Notes: generated by a model from the letters alone, not told the origin. Shown: positions 54,526 to 63,390, counted from the stretch's first letter. The stretch: DNA of 64,000 nt from Robiginitalea sediminis (GCF_002198115.1 NZ_NGNR01000002.1:291503-355502); one strand, 5' to 3'. Program-made: numbers and translations.

Positions 54526-54647
54526 TTGTGAAGTCTTAGGACAGATGATTCCTGCTACGGACATAGCGTAAGTGCACGCGCCCATTCTGGGTTGCGCCGG
54601 GCCTGAAGGGCCCTGATCCTCCTTTTGTCCAACCTTATTCCTAAGAC
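54526..54647 (+). promoter_or_regulatory. Structured 5' leader of the MATE gene, candidate cis-regulatory RNA
   Basis: GTCTTAGGA (54533-54541) is perfectly complementary to TCCTAAGAC (54639-54647), which abuts the ATG at 54648. Inside are a GGGCC..GGCCC hairpin with a short loop and a GCGCCCA..TGGGTTGCGC hairpin, and an 8-codon frame (54545-54571, MIPATDIA). A GGACA near the 5' end could alternatively pair with TGTCC at 54626-54630, which would compete with the closing helix. It matches no riboswitch class I can name. Confidence 0.4.
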
Positions 54648-56054
54648 ATGCCTTCCCTTAAAAGCACTTTTACCAAATATTTCCGGTATTTCCTGCAGGC
54701 CGTTCGCGGCTCGGAATCCGATTATACGACCGGCAGCCTGCGTAAGGCTATTTTTATGCTCTCCATCCCCATGATCCTGGAGATGATGATGGAGTCTGTA
54801 TTTGCCGTAGTCGATATCGCTTACGTTTCCCGCGTGAGCGTAAACGCCGTGGCCACCATTGGCCTTACCGAGAGTGTCATTACCCTGGTTTATGCCATTG
54901 CCATAGGCCTGAGTATGGCCGCAACCGCGGTAGTAGCCCGAAGGGTGGGGGAGAAAAACCTACCTGCAGCCCGTATCGCAGCCGTGCAGGCCATCCTCCT
55001 GGGGAGTATCCTGGCCCTGGTCATTGGTTTTTTCGGATACCATTACGCCCGCGAAATCCTCCAGCTCATGGGAGGTGAACCCGACCTGATCGAAGAGGGT
55101 TACGGATACACCCGCTGGCTTATAGGCGGGAACATCACTATCATGCTCCTGTTTCTGATTAATGCCATCTTCCGGGGGGCAGGGGATGCCTCCATGGCCA
55201 TGTGGACCCTGGTCCTCTCCAACGGGCTTAACATTATCCTGGACCCGATTTTTATTTTCGGCCTGGGGCCCATCCCGGAGTTCGGGGTGACCGGAGCTGC
55301 CATTGCCACCAACATCGGACGCGGCACGGCCGTGCTCTTCCAGCTCAGTATCCTGCTCTTCGGGTGGGGCCGCATCCGGGTCCGCCTGCGGGATTGGGTA
55401 CTGAACCTGGCAGTCATGTGGAACCTGGTGCGCGTATCCCTGGGCGGTATTGCCCAGTTCCTGATCGGCACTTCCAGCTGGGTCTTCCTGATGCGGCTGA
55501 TGAGCACCTTCGGGAGCGAGGTCCTGGCCGGGTATACCATAGCCATCCGGGTGATGATGTTTACCCTCATGCCGGCCTGGGGGATGAGCAATGCCGCCGC
55601 CACCCTGGTAGGGCAGAACCTGGGAGCGGAGCAGCCGGAGCGCGCCGAGCGTTCGGTTTGGAAGACCAGCAAGTACAACGCCATTTTTATGCTTACCGTT
55701 TCGGTGGGCTACCTGGTATTTGCCCCGGAGCTGATGCGGCTGTTTACCCAAACCCCGGATGTGGTGGAGAATGGGGCCCTGTGCCTGCGGGTCCTGGCTG
55801 CAGGCTACCTGTTCTATGCCTATGGGATGGTCGTTACCCAGGCGTTTAACGGCGCGGGAGACACCCGAACCCCCACAAGGATCAACCTGGTGGCCTTCTG
55901 GATGTTCCAGCTGCCGCTGGCCTATGTGGCGAGCCTGGTATTGGGGATGGGCCCCATGGGGGTCTTCCTGGCCATCACCCTGGCGGAAGTATTGCTCAGC
56001 CTCCTGGCTATCCGGGCTTTCAGGAGCGGGAAATGGAAAGACACCCGAGTGTGA
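54648..56054 (+). CDS. MATE family efflux transporter
   Basis: 468 residues, twelve membrane segments in two halves. It starts with about 30 polar residues, then LRKAIFMLSIPMILEMMMESVFAVVDIAYVS, AATAVVARRVGEKN, NAIFRGAGDASMAM and GWGMSNAAATLVGQNLGAEQPERAE, all MATE signatures. It exports cationic drugs or metabolites using Na+ or H+. The start codon lies directly after the closing helix of the leader described above, so translation may be switchable. Confidence 0.94.
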   Translation: MPSLKSTFTKYFRYFLQAVRGSESDYTTGSLRKAIFMLSIPMILEMMMESVFAVVDIAYVSRVSVNAVATIGLTESVITLVYAIAIGLSMAATAVVARRVGEKNLPAARIAAVQAILLGSILALVIGFFGYHYAREILQLMGGEPDLIEEGYGYTRWLIGGNITIMLLFLINAIFRGAGDASMAMWTLVLSNGLNIILDPIFIFGLGPIPEFGVTGAAIATNIGRGTAVLFQLSILLFGWGRIRVRLRDWVLNLAVMWNLVRVSLGGIAQFLIGTSSWVFLMRLMSTFGSEVLAGYTIAIRVMMFTLMPAWGMSNAAATLVGQNLGAEQPERAERSVWKTSKYNAIFMLTVSVGYLVFAPELMRLFTQTPDVVENGALCLRVLAAGYLFYAYGMVVTQAFNGAGDTRTPTRINLVAFWMFQLPLAYVASLVLGMGPMGVFLAITLAEVLLSLLAIRAFRSGKWKDTRV

Positions 56055-56063
56055 GTAATTGCT

Positions 56064-56071
56064 TATTTTTG
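56064..56071 (+). promoter_or_regulatory. Putative -7 box for the trans-sulfuration gene
   Basis: TATTTTTG matches TAnnTTTG and lies 19 nt before ATG 56091, suggesting that the following two genes have their own promoter. Confidence 0.45.
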
Positions 56072-56090
56072 GAGGACTCATCTAAGACCT

Positions 56091-57272
56091 ATGGAACAAT
56101 CCAAAGCCGGGATGAACACCCGGTGCACGCATAGCGGACATCTGGAGGACCTGCAGTTCAAAGGGGCGGTTTCCCCCTTGTTCCCCAGTACTTCCTATGC
56201 CTACGACGGGGTAGACACGAAGCGCTACCCGAGGTACTTCAATACCCCCAACCAGGAAGCCCTGGCCCGGAAGGTGGCCGACCTCGAACATTCGGAAGCC
56301 GGGCTGATTTTCGGTAGCGGCATGGCCGCTGTAAGCACCTCCCTGCTGGCTTTTCTGGGCAGCGGAGACCACCTGGTGCTCCCGGAACAGTCTTATGGGG
56401 GCACACAGAACCTGGTCCGGGAGGAATTCGGGAAATACGGTATTGAGGCCACCTTTGTAACCGGTACCGAAGCGTCCGATTTTGAGGCAGCCATCCGACC
56501 CAACACCAAGGTGCTTTACCTGGAGACCCCGTCCAACCCGTTGCTCTACCTGACGGACCTGGAAGCGGTTTCCGGCCTGGCCCGCTCCAGGGGGCTGGTA
56601 ACCATGATCGACAATACCTTTGCAAGCCCCATCAACCAAAATCCCGCAGATTTCGGCATCGATATTATCATCCATTCCGCCACCAAATACATGGGCGGGC
56701 ATTCCGATATCTGCGCCGGGGCGGTAGCGGCTTCCGCCGCGCATATCGACCGGATCTTCCAACTGGCCAAAAACCTGGGGGGAAGCCTGAGCGACTACAC
56801 CGTTTGGTTATTGGAGCGCAGCATGAAAACCATGGGGCTCCGCGTTAAGGCACAGAGCCAGAATGCGCTGGAACTGTCCCGGCACCTGCGGACCCATACC
56901 GGGATTTCCCGTGTATACTATCCCGGTCTGGAGGACCACCCGGGGCATGCTATTGCAAAAGCCCAGATGCGCGGATTCGGGGGGATGCTTTCCTTCGAAC
57001 TGGCGCCGGACCGCGATGCGGACCGCTTTGTGAAGGCCCTGAAGTGGGTAAAGCCCTCCATGAGCCTGGCTGGGGTGGAAAGCACCCTGACCCTGCCTTC
57101 CCAAACCTCCCATGGGCTGCTCTCCCCTGAAGAGCGGGAGAAAGCCGGTATCGCTGATGAGCTCATCCGGTTTTCCTGCGGGATTGAAGACATTCAGGAC
57201 CTGATTGCCGACCTTGACCAGGCTCTGGCGGCTGCCGCAAAAGTATCGGCTGGTGCGGCCCTAATCAAATAA
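56091..57272 (+). CDS. Trans-sulfuration PLP enzyme (cystathionine gamma-synthase/lyase family)
   Basis: 393 residues. Landmarks: RYPRYFNTPNQEALARKVADLE, GLIFGSGMAAVSTSLLAFL, YLETPSNPLLYLTDL, MIDNTFASPINQNP, and the PLP lysine in IIIHSATKYMGGHSD; the C-terminal TLTLPSQTSHGLLSPEER is conserved in this family. Synthase, gamma-lyase or methionine gamma-lyase cannot be separated by eye. bshB1 starts 6 nt after its stop, so co-transcription is likely; a supply of cysteine for bacillithiol would make sense. Confidence 0.93.
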   Translation: MEQSKAGMNTRCTHSGHLEDLQFKGAVSPLFPSTSYAYDGVDTKRYPRYFNTPNQEALARKVADLEHSEAGLIFGSGMAAVSTSLLAFLGSGDHLVLPEQSYGGTQNLVREEFGKYGIEATFVTGTEASDFEAAIRPNTKVLYLETPSNPLLYLTDLEAVSGLARSRGLVTMIDNTFASPINQNPADFGIDIIIHSATKYMGGHSDICAGAVAASAAHIDRIFQLAKNLGGSLSDYTVWLLERSMKTMGLRVKAQSQNALELSRHLRTHTGISRVYYPGLEDHPGHAIAKAQMRGFGGMLSFELAPDRDADRFVKALKWVKPSMSLAGVESTLTLPSQTSHGLLSPEEREKAGIADELIRFSCGIEDIQDLIADLDQALAAAAKVSAGAALIK

Positions 57273-57278
57273 GATCGT

Positions 57279-58001
57279 ATGAAACTCGATATACTCGTTT
57301 TCGGGGCGCACCCCGACGATGCCGAACTCGGGGCAGGGGCCACCATCGCCAAGGCAGTGGCCCAGGGGAAGAAAGTAGGGATAATTGACCTCACCCGAGG
57401 GGAACTCGGTACCCGGGGGACGGCGGAAATCCGCGACCGGGAGGCCGCCAAAGCAGGTGAAATCCTGGGTTTGGCCATGCGGGAGAACATGGAATTCGCA
57501 GATGGGTTCTTCACCAATGACCGGACCCATCAGATGGCCCTGATCCGGGAAATCCGCAGGCTCCGTCCGGATGTGGTGCTGTGTAACGCTATTGAAGATC
57601 GCCATATTGATCATGCCAGGGGCAGCAACCTGGTGAGTGACGCCTGTTTTCTGAGCGGCCTTGTGAAGATCGATACCAAAGCCGAAGGGGACGATCACTG
57701 GCAGGAACCCTGGCGTCCCAGGCAGGTCTATCACTATATCCAGTGGAAGAACCTGGAGCCGGATTTCGTGGTCGATGTAAGCGGGTTTATCGAAACCAAA
57801 ATGGAGGCTATCCATGCCTATACCTCCCAGTTCTACGACCCGAAGAGCGACGAGCCGGACACCCCCATAAGCAGCAAGAATTTCACCGATAGTGTGATTT
57901 ACCGGGCGCGGGATTTGGGCAGGCTCATTGGCGTGGAATACGCAGAAGGGTTTACAGCCGAAAGGCCGGTAGCGGTCCGCAACCTGGACGACCTGATCTA
58001 A
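57279..58001 (+). CDS. bshB1: Bacillithiol biosynthesis deacetylase BshB1
   Basis: The 240-residue zinc enzyme removes the acetyl group from GlcNAc-malate. It has FGAHPDDAELGAGATIAKA (the AHPDDAE zinc motif), DLTRGELGTRGTAEIRDREA, FFTNDRTH, EDRHIDHARGSNL (third ligand) and YTSQFYDP, all of which are family markers, and the expected length. bshA and bshC are not in the window. Tail overlaps the histidine kinase gene by 4 nt. Confidence 0.95.
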   Translation: MKLDILVFGAHPDDAELGAGATIAKAVAQGKKVGIIDLTRGELGTRGTAEIRDREAAKAGEILGLAMRENMEFADGFFTNDRTHQMALIREIRRLRPDVVLCNAIEDRHIDHARGSNLVSDACFLSGLVKIDTKAEGDDHWQEPWRPRQVYHYIQWKNLEPDFVVDVSGFIETKMEAIHAYTSQFYDPKSDEPDTPISSKNFTDSVIYRARDLGRLIGVEYAEGFTAERPVAVRNLDDLI

Positions 58002-60073
58002 ACAGCCTGGATAAAGCTGTTGGCGGGTTTGGGCAGGGTAAAGTAGAAGGTACTTCCCTTGCGCGGGATACTTTCCGCCCAGATTTTCCCTTTATTTTTT
58101 TCGACCATTTCACTGCATAGGGACAACCCGAGGCCGGTCCCTTTTTCGTTGTCGGTCCCGTAGGTAGAGGAGGTGTTTTTATCCTTGAAAAGCCGCTCGA
58201 GGGTTACCCGGTCCATTCCCACACCGGTATCCCGGATGGCGATTTCCCAGTGGCGGTTCTCCTCTGTGGCCTTAATGGTCACCATCCCGTTGTGGGGGGT
58301 GAATTTAAGGGCATTGCTGATCAGGTTCCGAACCACGATGTCCACCTGGTTGGGATCGGCCCAGATAAGGGTGTTTTCGTCCACTTCGCTCACCATGCGG
58401 ATCGATTTCTTCTGCGCCTGTTCCGCCAGCAGGTTTAAGTTTTCCTGTACAATCCCGGCCAGGGAAATGGACGCAGGTTTGGTAACCGACCCATTCAGCT
58501 GGGAGTGCCCCCAGGAGAGCAGGTTGTTCAGGGTAAAGTGGATGTGGTCCACGTCGGCCCTTAGTTTCGGGATAAACGATTTGAATTCCTGCGGGCTGAC
58601 TTCCCCGTCCCGGAACATATCCAGTAACCCCTTCAGGGCTCCTATGGGTCCACGCAGGTCGTGTCCGATAATGGAAAAGAGTTTGGTTTTGGTTTCGTTG
58701 TTGGCCACCAGTTCCTCCTTGCGGCGCTCCAGGATGTCTTTTTTCTCCCGAAGCTCCTCGGTAAGCCGCTTCTGGAGTTTCTTCGAACGGAATACCAGGT
58801 AGAGGATAACCAGCACTATAAAGAGTAACACCCAGCCAATCCGGATATACCGTTTTTGCCGGGAGAGCTCCAGGTCGCTGGCCGCGATGAGGGCTGCTTT
58901 TTGTTGTTCGTAATGCGTTTTAGCCTTGTGCAGGTTCAGGCTTTGCTGGTTTTCCGTTTTGGAAAGGGAGTCTGAGAGTTGCTGAAAGAGTTCGTGGTAC
59001 GCCAGGGCTGTGGCGTAATCCTCGTTCTTCCGGTATACCCGGTACAGGGTCTGGGCGCAATCGCGTGTCCCGTCCCTGGAGTTGATTTTCTTGCTCAAGT
59101 CAAAGGCCACATTGGCATAATGCGTAGCCAGGGAGTCGTTTCCTTTGGCCAGGTGGGCTTTGGCCATGCCGTTGAGGAGGTCTATACGGGAACGGTCGTC
59201 GTCAATCTGGCCGTGTAGCATCTCACTTTGGTTATACCAATAGAGCGCCCATTTGTAGTTGTGTTCCTTCAGGTAAATCTTGCCCTTGGTCTCATAGGCG
59301 AAGGCCAGCCAGTCCAGGATCCGGTGGTGTTCAAAGACATCTATGCTTTGGTTTACATTGAACATGGCGTATTCCAACTGCCCCATGTCCGCATAGAGTG
59401 AAGCCAGGTTGCTAAGGGTTTCGGCCTCGATGATCTCGTTGCCTATAGATTTGTTGATACGCTTGACCTTTTTGTAATAGGCGAGGCACTGTTCGTAGTC
59501 TTTCTGTTCGCCGTAGAGGTTGGCGATATTCTCATTGATGATGGACTGCATCAGCAGGTTTTCATCCGCCTCAGCCAATTCCAGGGCTTCCAGGTAGTGG
59601 TTCAGGGCACTGCCATAATCCCCTTTGTAGCCAAATTCCCCGGCCATGTTGCTCAGGATTTTCAGCCGCAGCTCTTCGAAGTCGTGCTCCCGGGTCATCT
59701 CGAGGCCCATCCGGTAATAGTCCAGGGCTTTGTCATTGGCGCCCCGGTCGGAGAAGTAATCCCCCATGCGTAAATATCCGCGGCATTCCCCTTTATCATA
59801 GCGGGCTTTCTTGCTGTATTCAATGGTTTGGCTGGCGAGGGTGTAAAGACTATCCGAGTTGTAATACCGAATGGCCCCGGCCAGGTCTACCAGGCGGTTG
59901 ATATAGGCCGTATCCTTAACGCTAAACCCATCCATGCGTTCCATGGCGCGGATTTCCACTAAAAGGGATTTTCGGGAGGGGTCTGCACCGAAACTGGATG
60001 CCAGGCTTCCCAGACATACCACGGCCAGGATGAGGAATCGTATTATTCTGCAGGAAAGCACAGGGGTTTCCAT
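57998..60073 (-). CDS. Sensor histidine kinase with N-terminal TPR repeats (orphan)
   Basis: 691 residues. Signal or membrane segment at 9-27; TPR-like helical repeats about 50-370 (periplasmic, presumably); a membrane segment at 411-428; a coiled coil 430-465; phospho-acceptor box SIIGHDLRGPIGAL with His471; ATPase N box VRNLISNALKFT (Asn587), G1 DTGVGM (615-620), G2 GTGLGL (645-650). No receiver domain and no regulator gene next to it, so the partner is unknown. This layout is common in Bacteroidota. It converges with bshB1. Confidence 0.93.
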   Translation of the reverse strand: METPVLSCRIIRFLILAVVCLGSLASSFGADPSRKSLLVEIRAMERMDGFSVKDTAYINRLVDLAGAIRYYNSDSLYTLASQTIEYSKKARYDKGECRGYLRMGDYFSDRGANDKALDYYRMGLEMTREHDFEELRLKILSNMAGEFGYKGDYGSALNHYLEALELAEADENLLMQSIINENIANLYGEQKDYEQCLAYYKKVKRINKSIGNEIIEAETLSNLASLYADMGQLEYAMFNVNQSIDVFEHHRILDWLAFAYETKGKIYLKEHNYKWALYWYNQSEMLHGQIDDDRSRIDLLNGMAKAHLAKGNDSLATHYANVAFDLSKKINSRDGTRDCAQTLYRVYRKNEDYATALAYHELFQQLSDSLSKTENQQSLNLHKAKTHYEQQKAALIAASDLELSRQKRYIRIGWVLLFIVLVILYLVFRSKKLQKRLTEELREKKDILERRKEELVANNETKTKLFSIIGHDLRGPIGALKGLLDMFRDGEVSPQEFKSFIPKLRADVDHIHFTLNNLLSWGHSQLNGSVTKPASISLAGIVQENLNLLAEQAQKKSIRMVSEVDENTLIWADPNQVDIVVRNLISNALKFTPHNGMVTIKATEENRHWEIAIRDTGVGMDRVTLERLFKDKNTSSTYGTDNEKGTGLGLSLCSEMVEKNKGKIWAESIPRKGSTFYFTLPKPANSFIQAV

Positions 60074-60270
60074 AGGGGTTGGGTTGACTTCCGGCTAAAG
60101 TAGATTCCGTATATAGGCCTTGCGAAAAATTGTTGTGAAACCCAGTTTTCTGTGTGTTTGGTCGGGGTAAGTGTGCAGTTCGTCGATAAAACAGGGTAAA
60201 GATCTCCTAAATCCAGAGTGCTCTGTCGAAGGAATCTAGGGGTGTTACCACTGAATTATGCCCGAAAATC

Positions 60271-60303
60271 TTTTGTTCCAATTCCCAAAAAGAAGTACCT
60301 TTG
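60271..60303 (+). promoter_or_regulatory. Promoter of tRNA-His
   Basis: TTTTG (60271-60275), 20-nt spacer, TACCTTTG (60296-60303): the best match to the Bacteroidota promoter consensus in this window, placed 38 nt upstream of the tRNA. The 190 bp before it, back to the kinase start, shows no gene. Confidence 0.75.
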
Positions 60304-60341
60304 CCTCCGCCTTCAGGACGTGAGTTCCTGCAGGATCAAGC

Positions 60342-60416
60342 GGTGGTTGTAGCTCAGCTGGTTAGAGCGCTGGATTGTGGTTCCAGAGGTCGCCGGTTCG
60401 AACCCGGTCTTCCACC
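60342..60416 (+). tRNA. tRNA-His (GTG anticodon)
   Basis: G-1 at 60342 faces discriminator C at 60416, the His identity pair; the acceptor starts GTGGTTG; the D arm is GCTCAGCTGGTTAGAGC; the anticodon stem-loop is CTGGA-TTGTGGT-TCCAG (anticodon GTG); the T arm is GCCGG-TTCGAAC-CCGGT; CCA (60417-60419) is encoded. The acceptor 3' strand CTTCCAC leaves U-U mismatches at pairs 5-68 and 6-67, which is unusual. Confidence 0.93.
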
Positions 60417-60423
60417 CCATACA

Positions 60424-60457
60424 AACCTCCAAAAGGATTTCCTTTTGGAGGTTTTTT
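60424..60457 (+). terminator. Terminator of tRNA-His
   Basis: AACCTCCAAAAGGA / TCCTTTTGGAGGTT, a perfect 14-bp stem with a 2-nt loop, followed by TTTT. It starts 5 nt after the encoded CCA. Confidence 0.9.
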
Positions 60458-60530
60458 AATTAGAAAAGAACTCAAATGAGATTTGGTTCTTTTCTAATTA
60501 AAACCTACCGCGCAAAGGCGTGGTAGGTTT
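60457..60530. repeat. Two further inverted repeats after tRNA-His
   Basis: TTAATTAGAAAAGAAC pairs perfectly with GTTCTTTTCTAATTAA (60457-60502, 14-nt spacer), and AAACCTACC pairs with GGTAGGTTT (about 60502-60530). Neither has a T tract typical of terminators. Their role is unknown. Confidence 0.7.
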
Positions 60531-60603
60531 GTATGAGAGGCCTCCCGCCAGCGCGCCATCTGGCCCCTCGCGGTAAAGCCAAATCGTTGGCTTATTGGGA
60601 TAA

Positions 60604-60630
60604 AAAAACCCGCTCTGAAGCGGGTTTAAA
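60604..60630 (-). terminator. Terminator of the M28 peptidase gene
   Basis: AAACCCGCT / AGCGGGTTT with a 4-nt loop; on the minus strand it is followed by a run of T. It lies about 17 nt past the peptidase stop. Confidence 0.85.
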
Positions 60631-60646
60631 ACACATTCGCGACGGG

Positions 60647-62206
60647 TTACCGGGCTACCTGGTCTACCTTCAGACGGGACTCCCGGTTGGCCACTTCCCA
60701 TGCGGTATAGAAAATAAGGCGCGTCCGGTTTTCCAGCAGGTCGTAATTGATTTTGTCCGGCGTATCCCCGGGGCGGTGGTAGTCCACGTGGGTGCCGTTG
60801 AAGTAGAAAATGATCGGGATGTTGTTCTTGGCAAAATTGTAATGGTCGCTTCTGTAATAGAACCGGTTGGGGTCGTTTTCATCGTTGTAGGTGTAATCCA
60901 GTTCCAAGCCCATATATTCCTGGTTCACAGCTTCAGATAGCTCATGCAGTTCCGTGCTGAGTTTGTCCGAGCCGATCAGGTAGATGTAGTTCCGGTCGCC
61001 CTCGCGCTTCGGGTCTATCCGGCCGATCATATCGATATTCAGGTTGGCTACGGTTTGGTCGAGCGGGTAGAGGGGTTCCATGTCGGTGTAATAACGGGAG
61101 CCCAGCAACCCTTTTTCTTCTCCGGTAACATGGAGGAACACCAGGGAGCGCTTTGGTCCTTTCCCCGCATCTGCCGCTGCCTTAAAGGCCTCGGCAATTT
61201 CCAGGAGGGCTACGGTCCCGGAGCCATCGTCGTCCGCCCCGTTATTGATCTCACCATTGGCGTTTACTCCGATGTGGTCCAGGTGGGAAGAGATGACCAC
61301 ATACTGGTCCGGATAGGTGCTCCCCTGTATGAAGGCCACAACGTTTTCCGAGTCGATAATTTCATTCTCACTAACCACCGCAATCTCGAGGTCAGCCGGT
61401 ACCATCGTGGCCTCGGTGGCCGAGTCCCATTCCGGGTAAAGCCTTTCGGCCATTTCGGGCTGCAGCAGGACCAGTTGCATCTCATTATCGTCCGATTTCA
61501 GGTTCATCTGCCCCCGGTCATTGCTCTTCATGTTGTCGAAATAACGCTTGTAGCGGGAAAAATTACCCTCGTCCACAAAGAAAACCGCACGGGCTCCTTT
61601 GGCTTCCGCCACCTCCCTGCGTTTCCCGATAGCTTCGGACATATTGCTCCATTTGGAGGGCTGGTCTGTACCGGTAAGCAGGTAGGTTCCATCTTCCGAA
61701 ATCGGCTCTCCGGATTTCATCAACAACACTTTGCCACGGACATCCAGGTTCCCATAATCTGAATAGGATTCGGTTTCGATGCCGTAACCCACATAAACCA
61801 CTTCCGTATAGGTTCCGCTACCGGCGGTAAAGGTCAGGAAGGCATCCCCATTGTCGAAGGACTTCTCACCTATGCGGATACTGCCATTGGGCAGCTTGGC
61901 CATTTCCAGCGGGACTTTCTGCAGGTACTCCTGCGTATTGCGGGCCGGGGCAATGGCCATCTCCTTATACGCTGCGGTCAGGTAGGCTACGGCTTTTTTC
62001 TGGCCTTCGGTACCTGTTTCACGGCCTTCGAATTCATCGGAGGCGTAGATATAAAGGTGTTCTTTGAGCTCACCCTCGGTAATGGTTTCGGCAAATACCG
62101 TTGCATCGTCCACAGGGTTCGATGGCTGGTTTTGCCCGGTTACCGGTTTTTGGGTGCTGTTGCACGCCATAGCCAGGCAGGCGAGCAGGAAGGTTAATCG
62201 TTGCAT
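60647..62206 (-). CDS. M28-family zinc aminopeptidase lipoprotein
   Basis: 519 residues with lipobox LACLAMAC (Cys15), so surface- or periplasm-facing and membrane-tethered. After a helical region (DEFEGRETGTEGQKKAV) a PA-like insert follows (about 120-270), then the M28 core: SSHLDHIGVNANGEINNGADDDGSG (first His and Asp ligands), HVTGEEKGLLGSRYYT (catalytic Glu-Glu), NLNIDMIGRID, and a final His in HVDYHRPGDTPDKIN. It probably removes N-terminal residues of peptides. Confidence 0.93.
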   Translation of the reverse strand: MQRLTFLLACLAMACNSTQKPVTGQNQPSNPVDDATVFAETITEGELKEHLYIYASDEFEGRETGTEGQKKAVAYLTAAYKEMAIAPARNTQEYLQKVPLEMAKLPNGSIRIGEKSFDNGDAFLTFTAGSGTYTEVVYVGYGIETESYSDYGNLDVRGKVLLMKSGEPISEDGTYLLTGTDQPSKWSNMSEAIGKRREVAEAKGARAVFFVDEGNFSRYKRYFDNMKSNDRGQMNLKSDDNEMQLVLLQPEMAERLYPEWDSATEATMVPADLEIAVVSENEIIDSENVVAFIQGSTYPDQYVVISSHLDHIGVNANGEINNGADDDGSGTVALLEIAEAFKAAADAGKGPKRSLVFLHVTGEEKGLLGSRYYTDMEPLYPLDQTVANLNIDMIGRIDPKREGDRNYIYLIGSDKLSTELHELSEAVNQEYMGLELDYTYNDENDPNRFYYRSDHYNFAKNNIPIIFYFNGTHVDYHRPGDTPDKINYDLLENRTRLIFYTAWEVANRESRLKVDQVAR

Positions 62207-62276
62207 GTTGGATCGGATTGGTGCATAGCGCCAAAAATACGCAAATCCAACGGAACGAATGGACCCGGGTTACCGG

Positions 62277-63260
62277 TTACAGGGAGCCGTAGGTTTTCAG
62301 GATCATGGCCTGGGTTTCCTCCAGGTTCTTGAAGACATCGAAGGTCCTTCCCTGCGTGCGCTGGGCCCCAAGGGCGTTGGCGTATTTGGCAGCGCGAATG
62401 TAATCGGTGGGGTTCTCCAGCAGGCCGTATCCCAAACCACCGGCAAAGGAATCGCCGCACCCCGTGGTGTCTATAACTTCCTTTACCGGAATGGAGCCCA
62501 CGATTTCCTTATGGATACCATCCGTGCCCTTGGAGTATACCGCACTGCCGCCGGCATCGAGGGTTACAATCAGGGATCTCACCCCACGCGAAAGCACATG
62601 GGCCGCCAGGTCGTCCAGGTGGGTGGTTTCGACTTCATGAAGGGGTTTGAGGTCCTCAGGGCTGTATTCCGCCTGGAACCAGGAACAACGGGATTCTTCC
62701 AGGTTCATTTTCAGGACATCGATGTAGGGCAGCCAGATATCCCGGTCTACCCAGAAGCGCACATGGCGCTGGCCCAGGACATCTACCGTGTTGGTGGGCC
62801 CATGGGCATCGAAGATGATGGGGGCGTCGGTATGCTCCTTGATGTACCTTAAAGTTTCCAGGGGGATTTCGTAATCGGTAATGGGAACACATACAAAAAC
62901 ATCGGCATCCAGGACTCCCTCAAGGTCCGATCCCACAATGGGGTTCATAAACCCGGTTTGTCGTTCCAGGCGGTTGTTCTGGTCTACGAATTCCAGCTGG
63001 ATGATATCGCCCTGGTCCGCATCGGCGGTGATATGCTGCGTCCGGATATTGGGGTAGGGGCTAAGGACTTCCAGGACCCCCGGCAGGTCTGCCTTCCGAA
63101 CATGGGAGACCAGATGCACCGTGCCGGAGTCCCCCAACAGGCGGGATAGCCCGATGGCCGTATGGGTGGCACACCCGTATTTTTCAATGACTTCGCCCTT
63201 ATGGGTGGTAATATGGTCCCTGGGGATGGGCCCCAGTACGGCAACTTTTAATGATTTCAT
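62277..63260 (-). CDS. PfkB-family carbohydrate kinase
   Basis: 327 residues. N-terminal VAVLGPIPRDHITTHKGEVIEKYGCATHTAIGLSRLLG resembles the sugar-binding start of PfkB kinases, and DTTGCGDSFAGGLGYGLL near residue 262 is the ATP-site signature with the catalytic Asp. Sugar or nucleoside substrate unknown (ribokinase-, fructokinase- or adenosine-kinase-like). Confidence 0.9.
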   Translation of the reverse strand: MKSLKVAVLGPIPRDHITTHKGEVIEKYGCATHTAIGLSRLLGDSGTVHLVSHVRKADLPGVLEVLSPYPNIRTQHITADADQGDIIQLEFVDQNNRLERQTGFMNPIVGSDLEGVLDADVFVCVPITDYEIPLETLRYIKEHTDAPIIFDAHGPTNTVDVLGQRHVRFWVDRDIWLPYIDVLKMNLEESRCSWFQAEYSPEDLKPLHEVETTHLDDLAAHVLSRGVRSLIVTLDAGGSAVYSKGTDGIHKEIVGSIPVKEVIDTTGCGDSFAGGLGYGLLENPTDYIRAAKYANALGAQRTQGRTFDVFKNLEETQAMILKTYGSL

Positions 63261-63370
63261 CCGGAGGAATTAATGTAAGGTTGAAGATAGTAAAATAGAT
63301 AGAATCCGCTAACCCGAAGACCTCAAGAGATTTTCTATATCCCGGGCCTTCGGATACCAAAAAGCTTTTC

Positions 63371-63378
63371 TATATTTG
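63371..63378 (+). promoter_or_regulatory. Putative -7 box for tRNA-Ser
   Basis: TATATTTG matches TAnnTTTG and lies 12 nt upstream of the tRNA. No TTTG at the usual distance. Confidence 0.5.
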
Positions 63379-63390
63379 CACCCGCACACA

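Noticed and set aside
54533..54647. TPP-like riboswitch in the MATE leader
   Set aside because: CTGA and CCTGATCC fragments are present, but the rest of the thi-box core (the paired CUGAGA and GUAAUACCAGCG-type segments) is missing.
54960..56081. 373-codon minus-strand frame opposite the MATE gene
   Set aside because: Rich in Pro/Gln/His, typical of antisense GC-rich code; no family features.
60342..60530. Integrated element attachment site at tRNA-His
   Set aside because: No integrase and no direct repeat of the tRNA 3' end seen in the window; the inverted repeats alone are not enough.
60498..60701. Small minus-strand frame between tRNA-His and the M28 gene
   Set aside because: It runs through two inverted repeats and a terminator and overlaps the peptidase end; no credible protein features.
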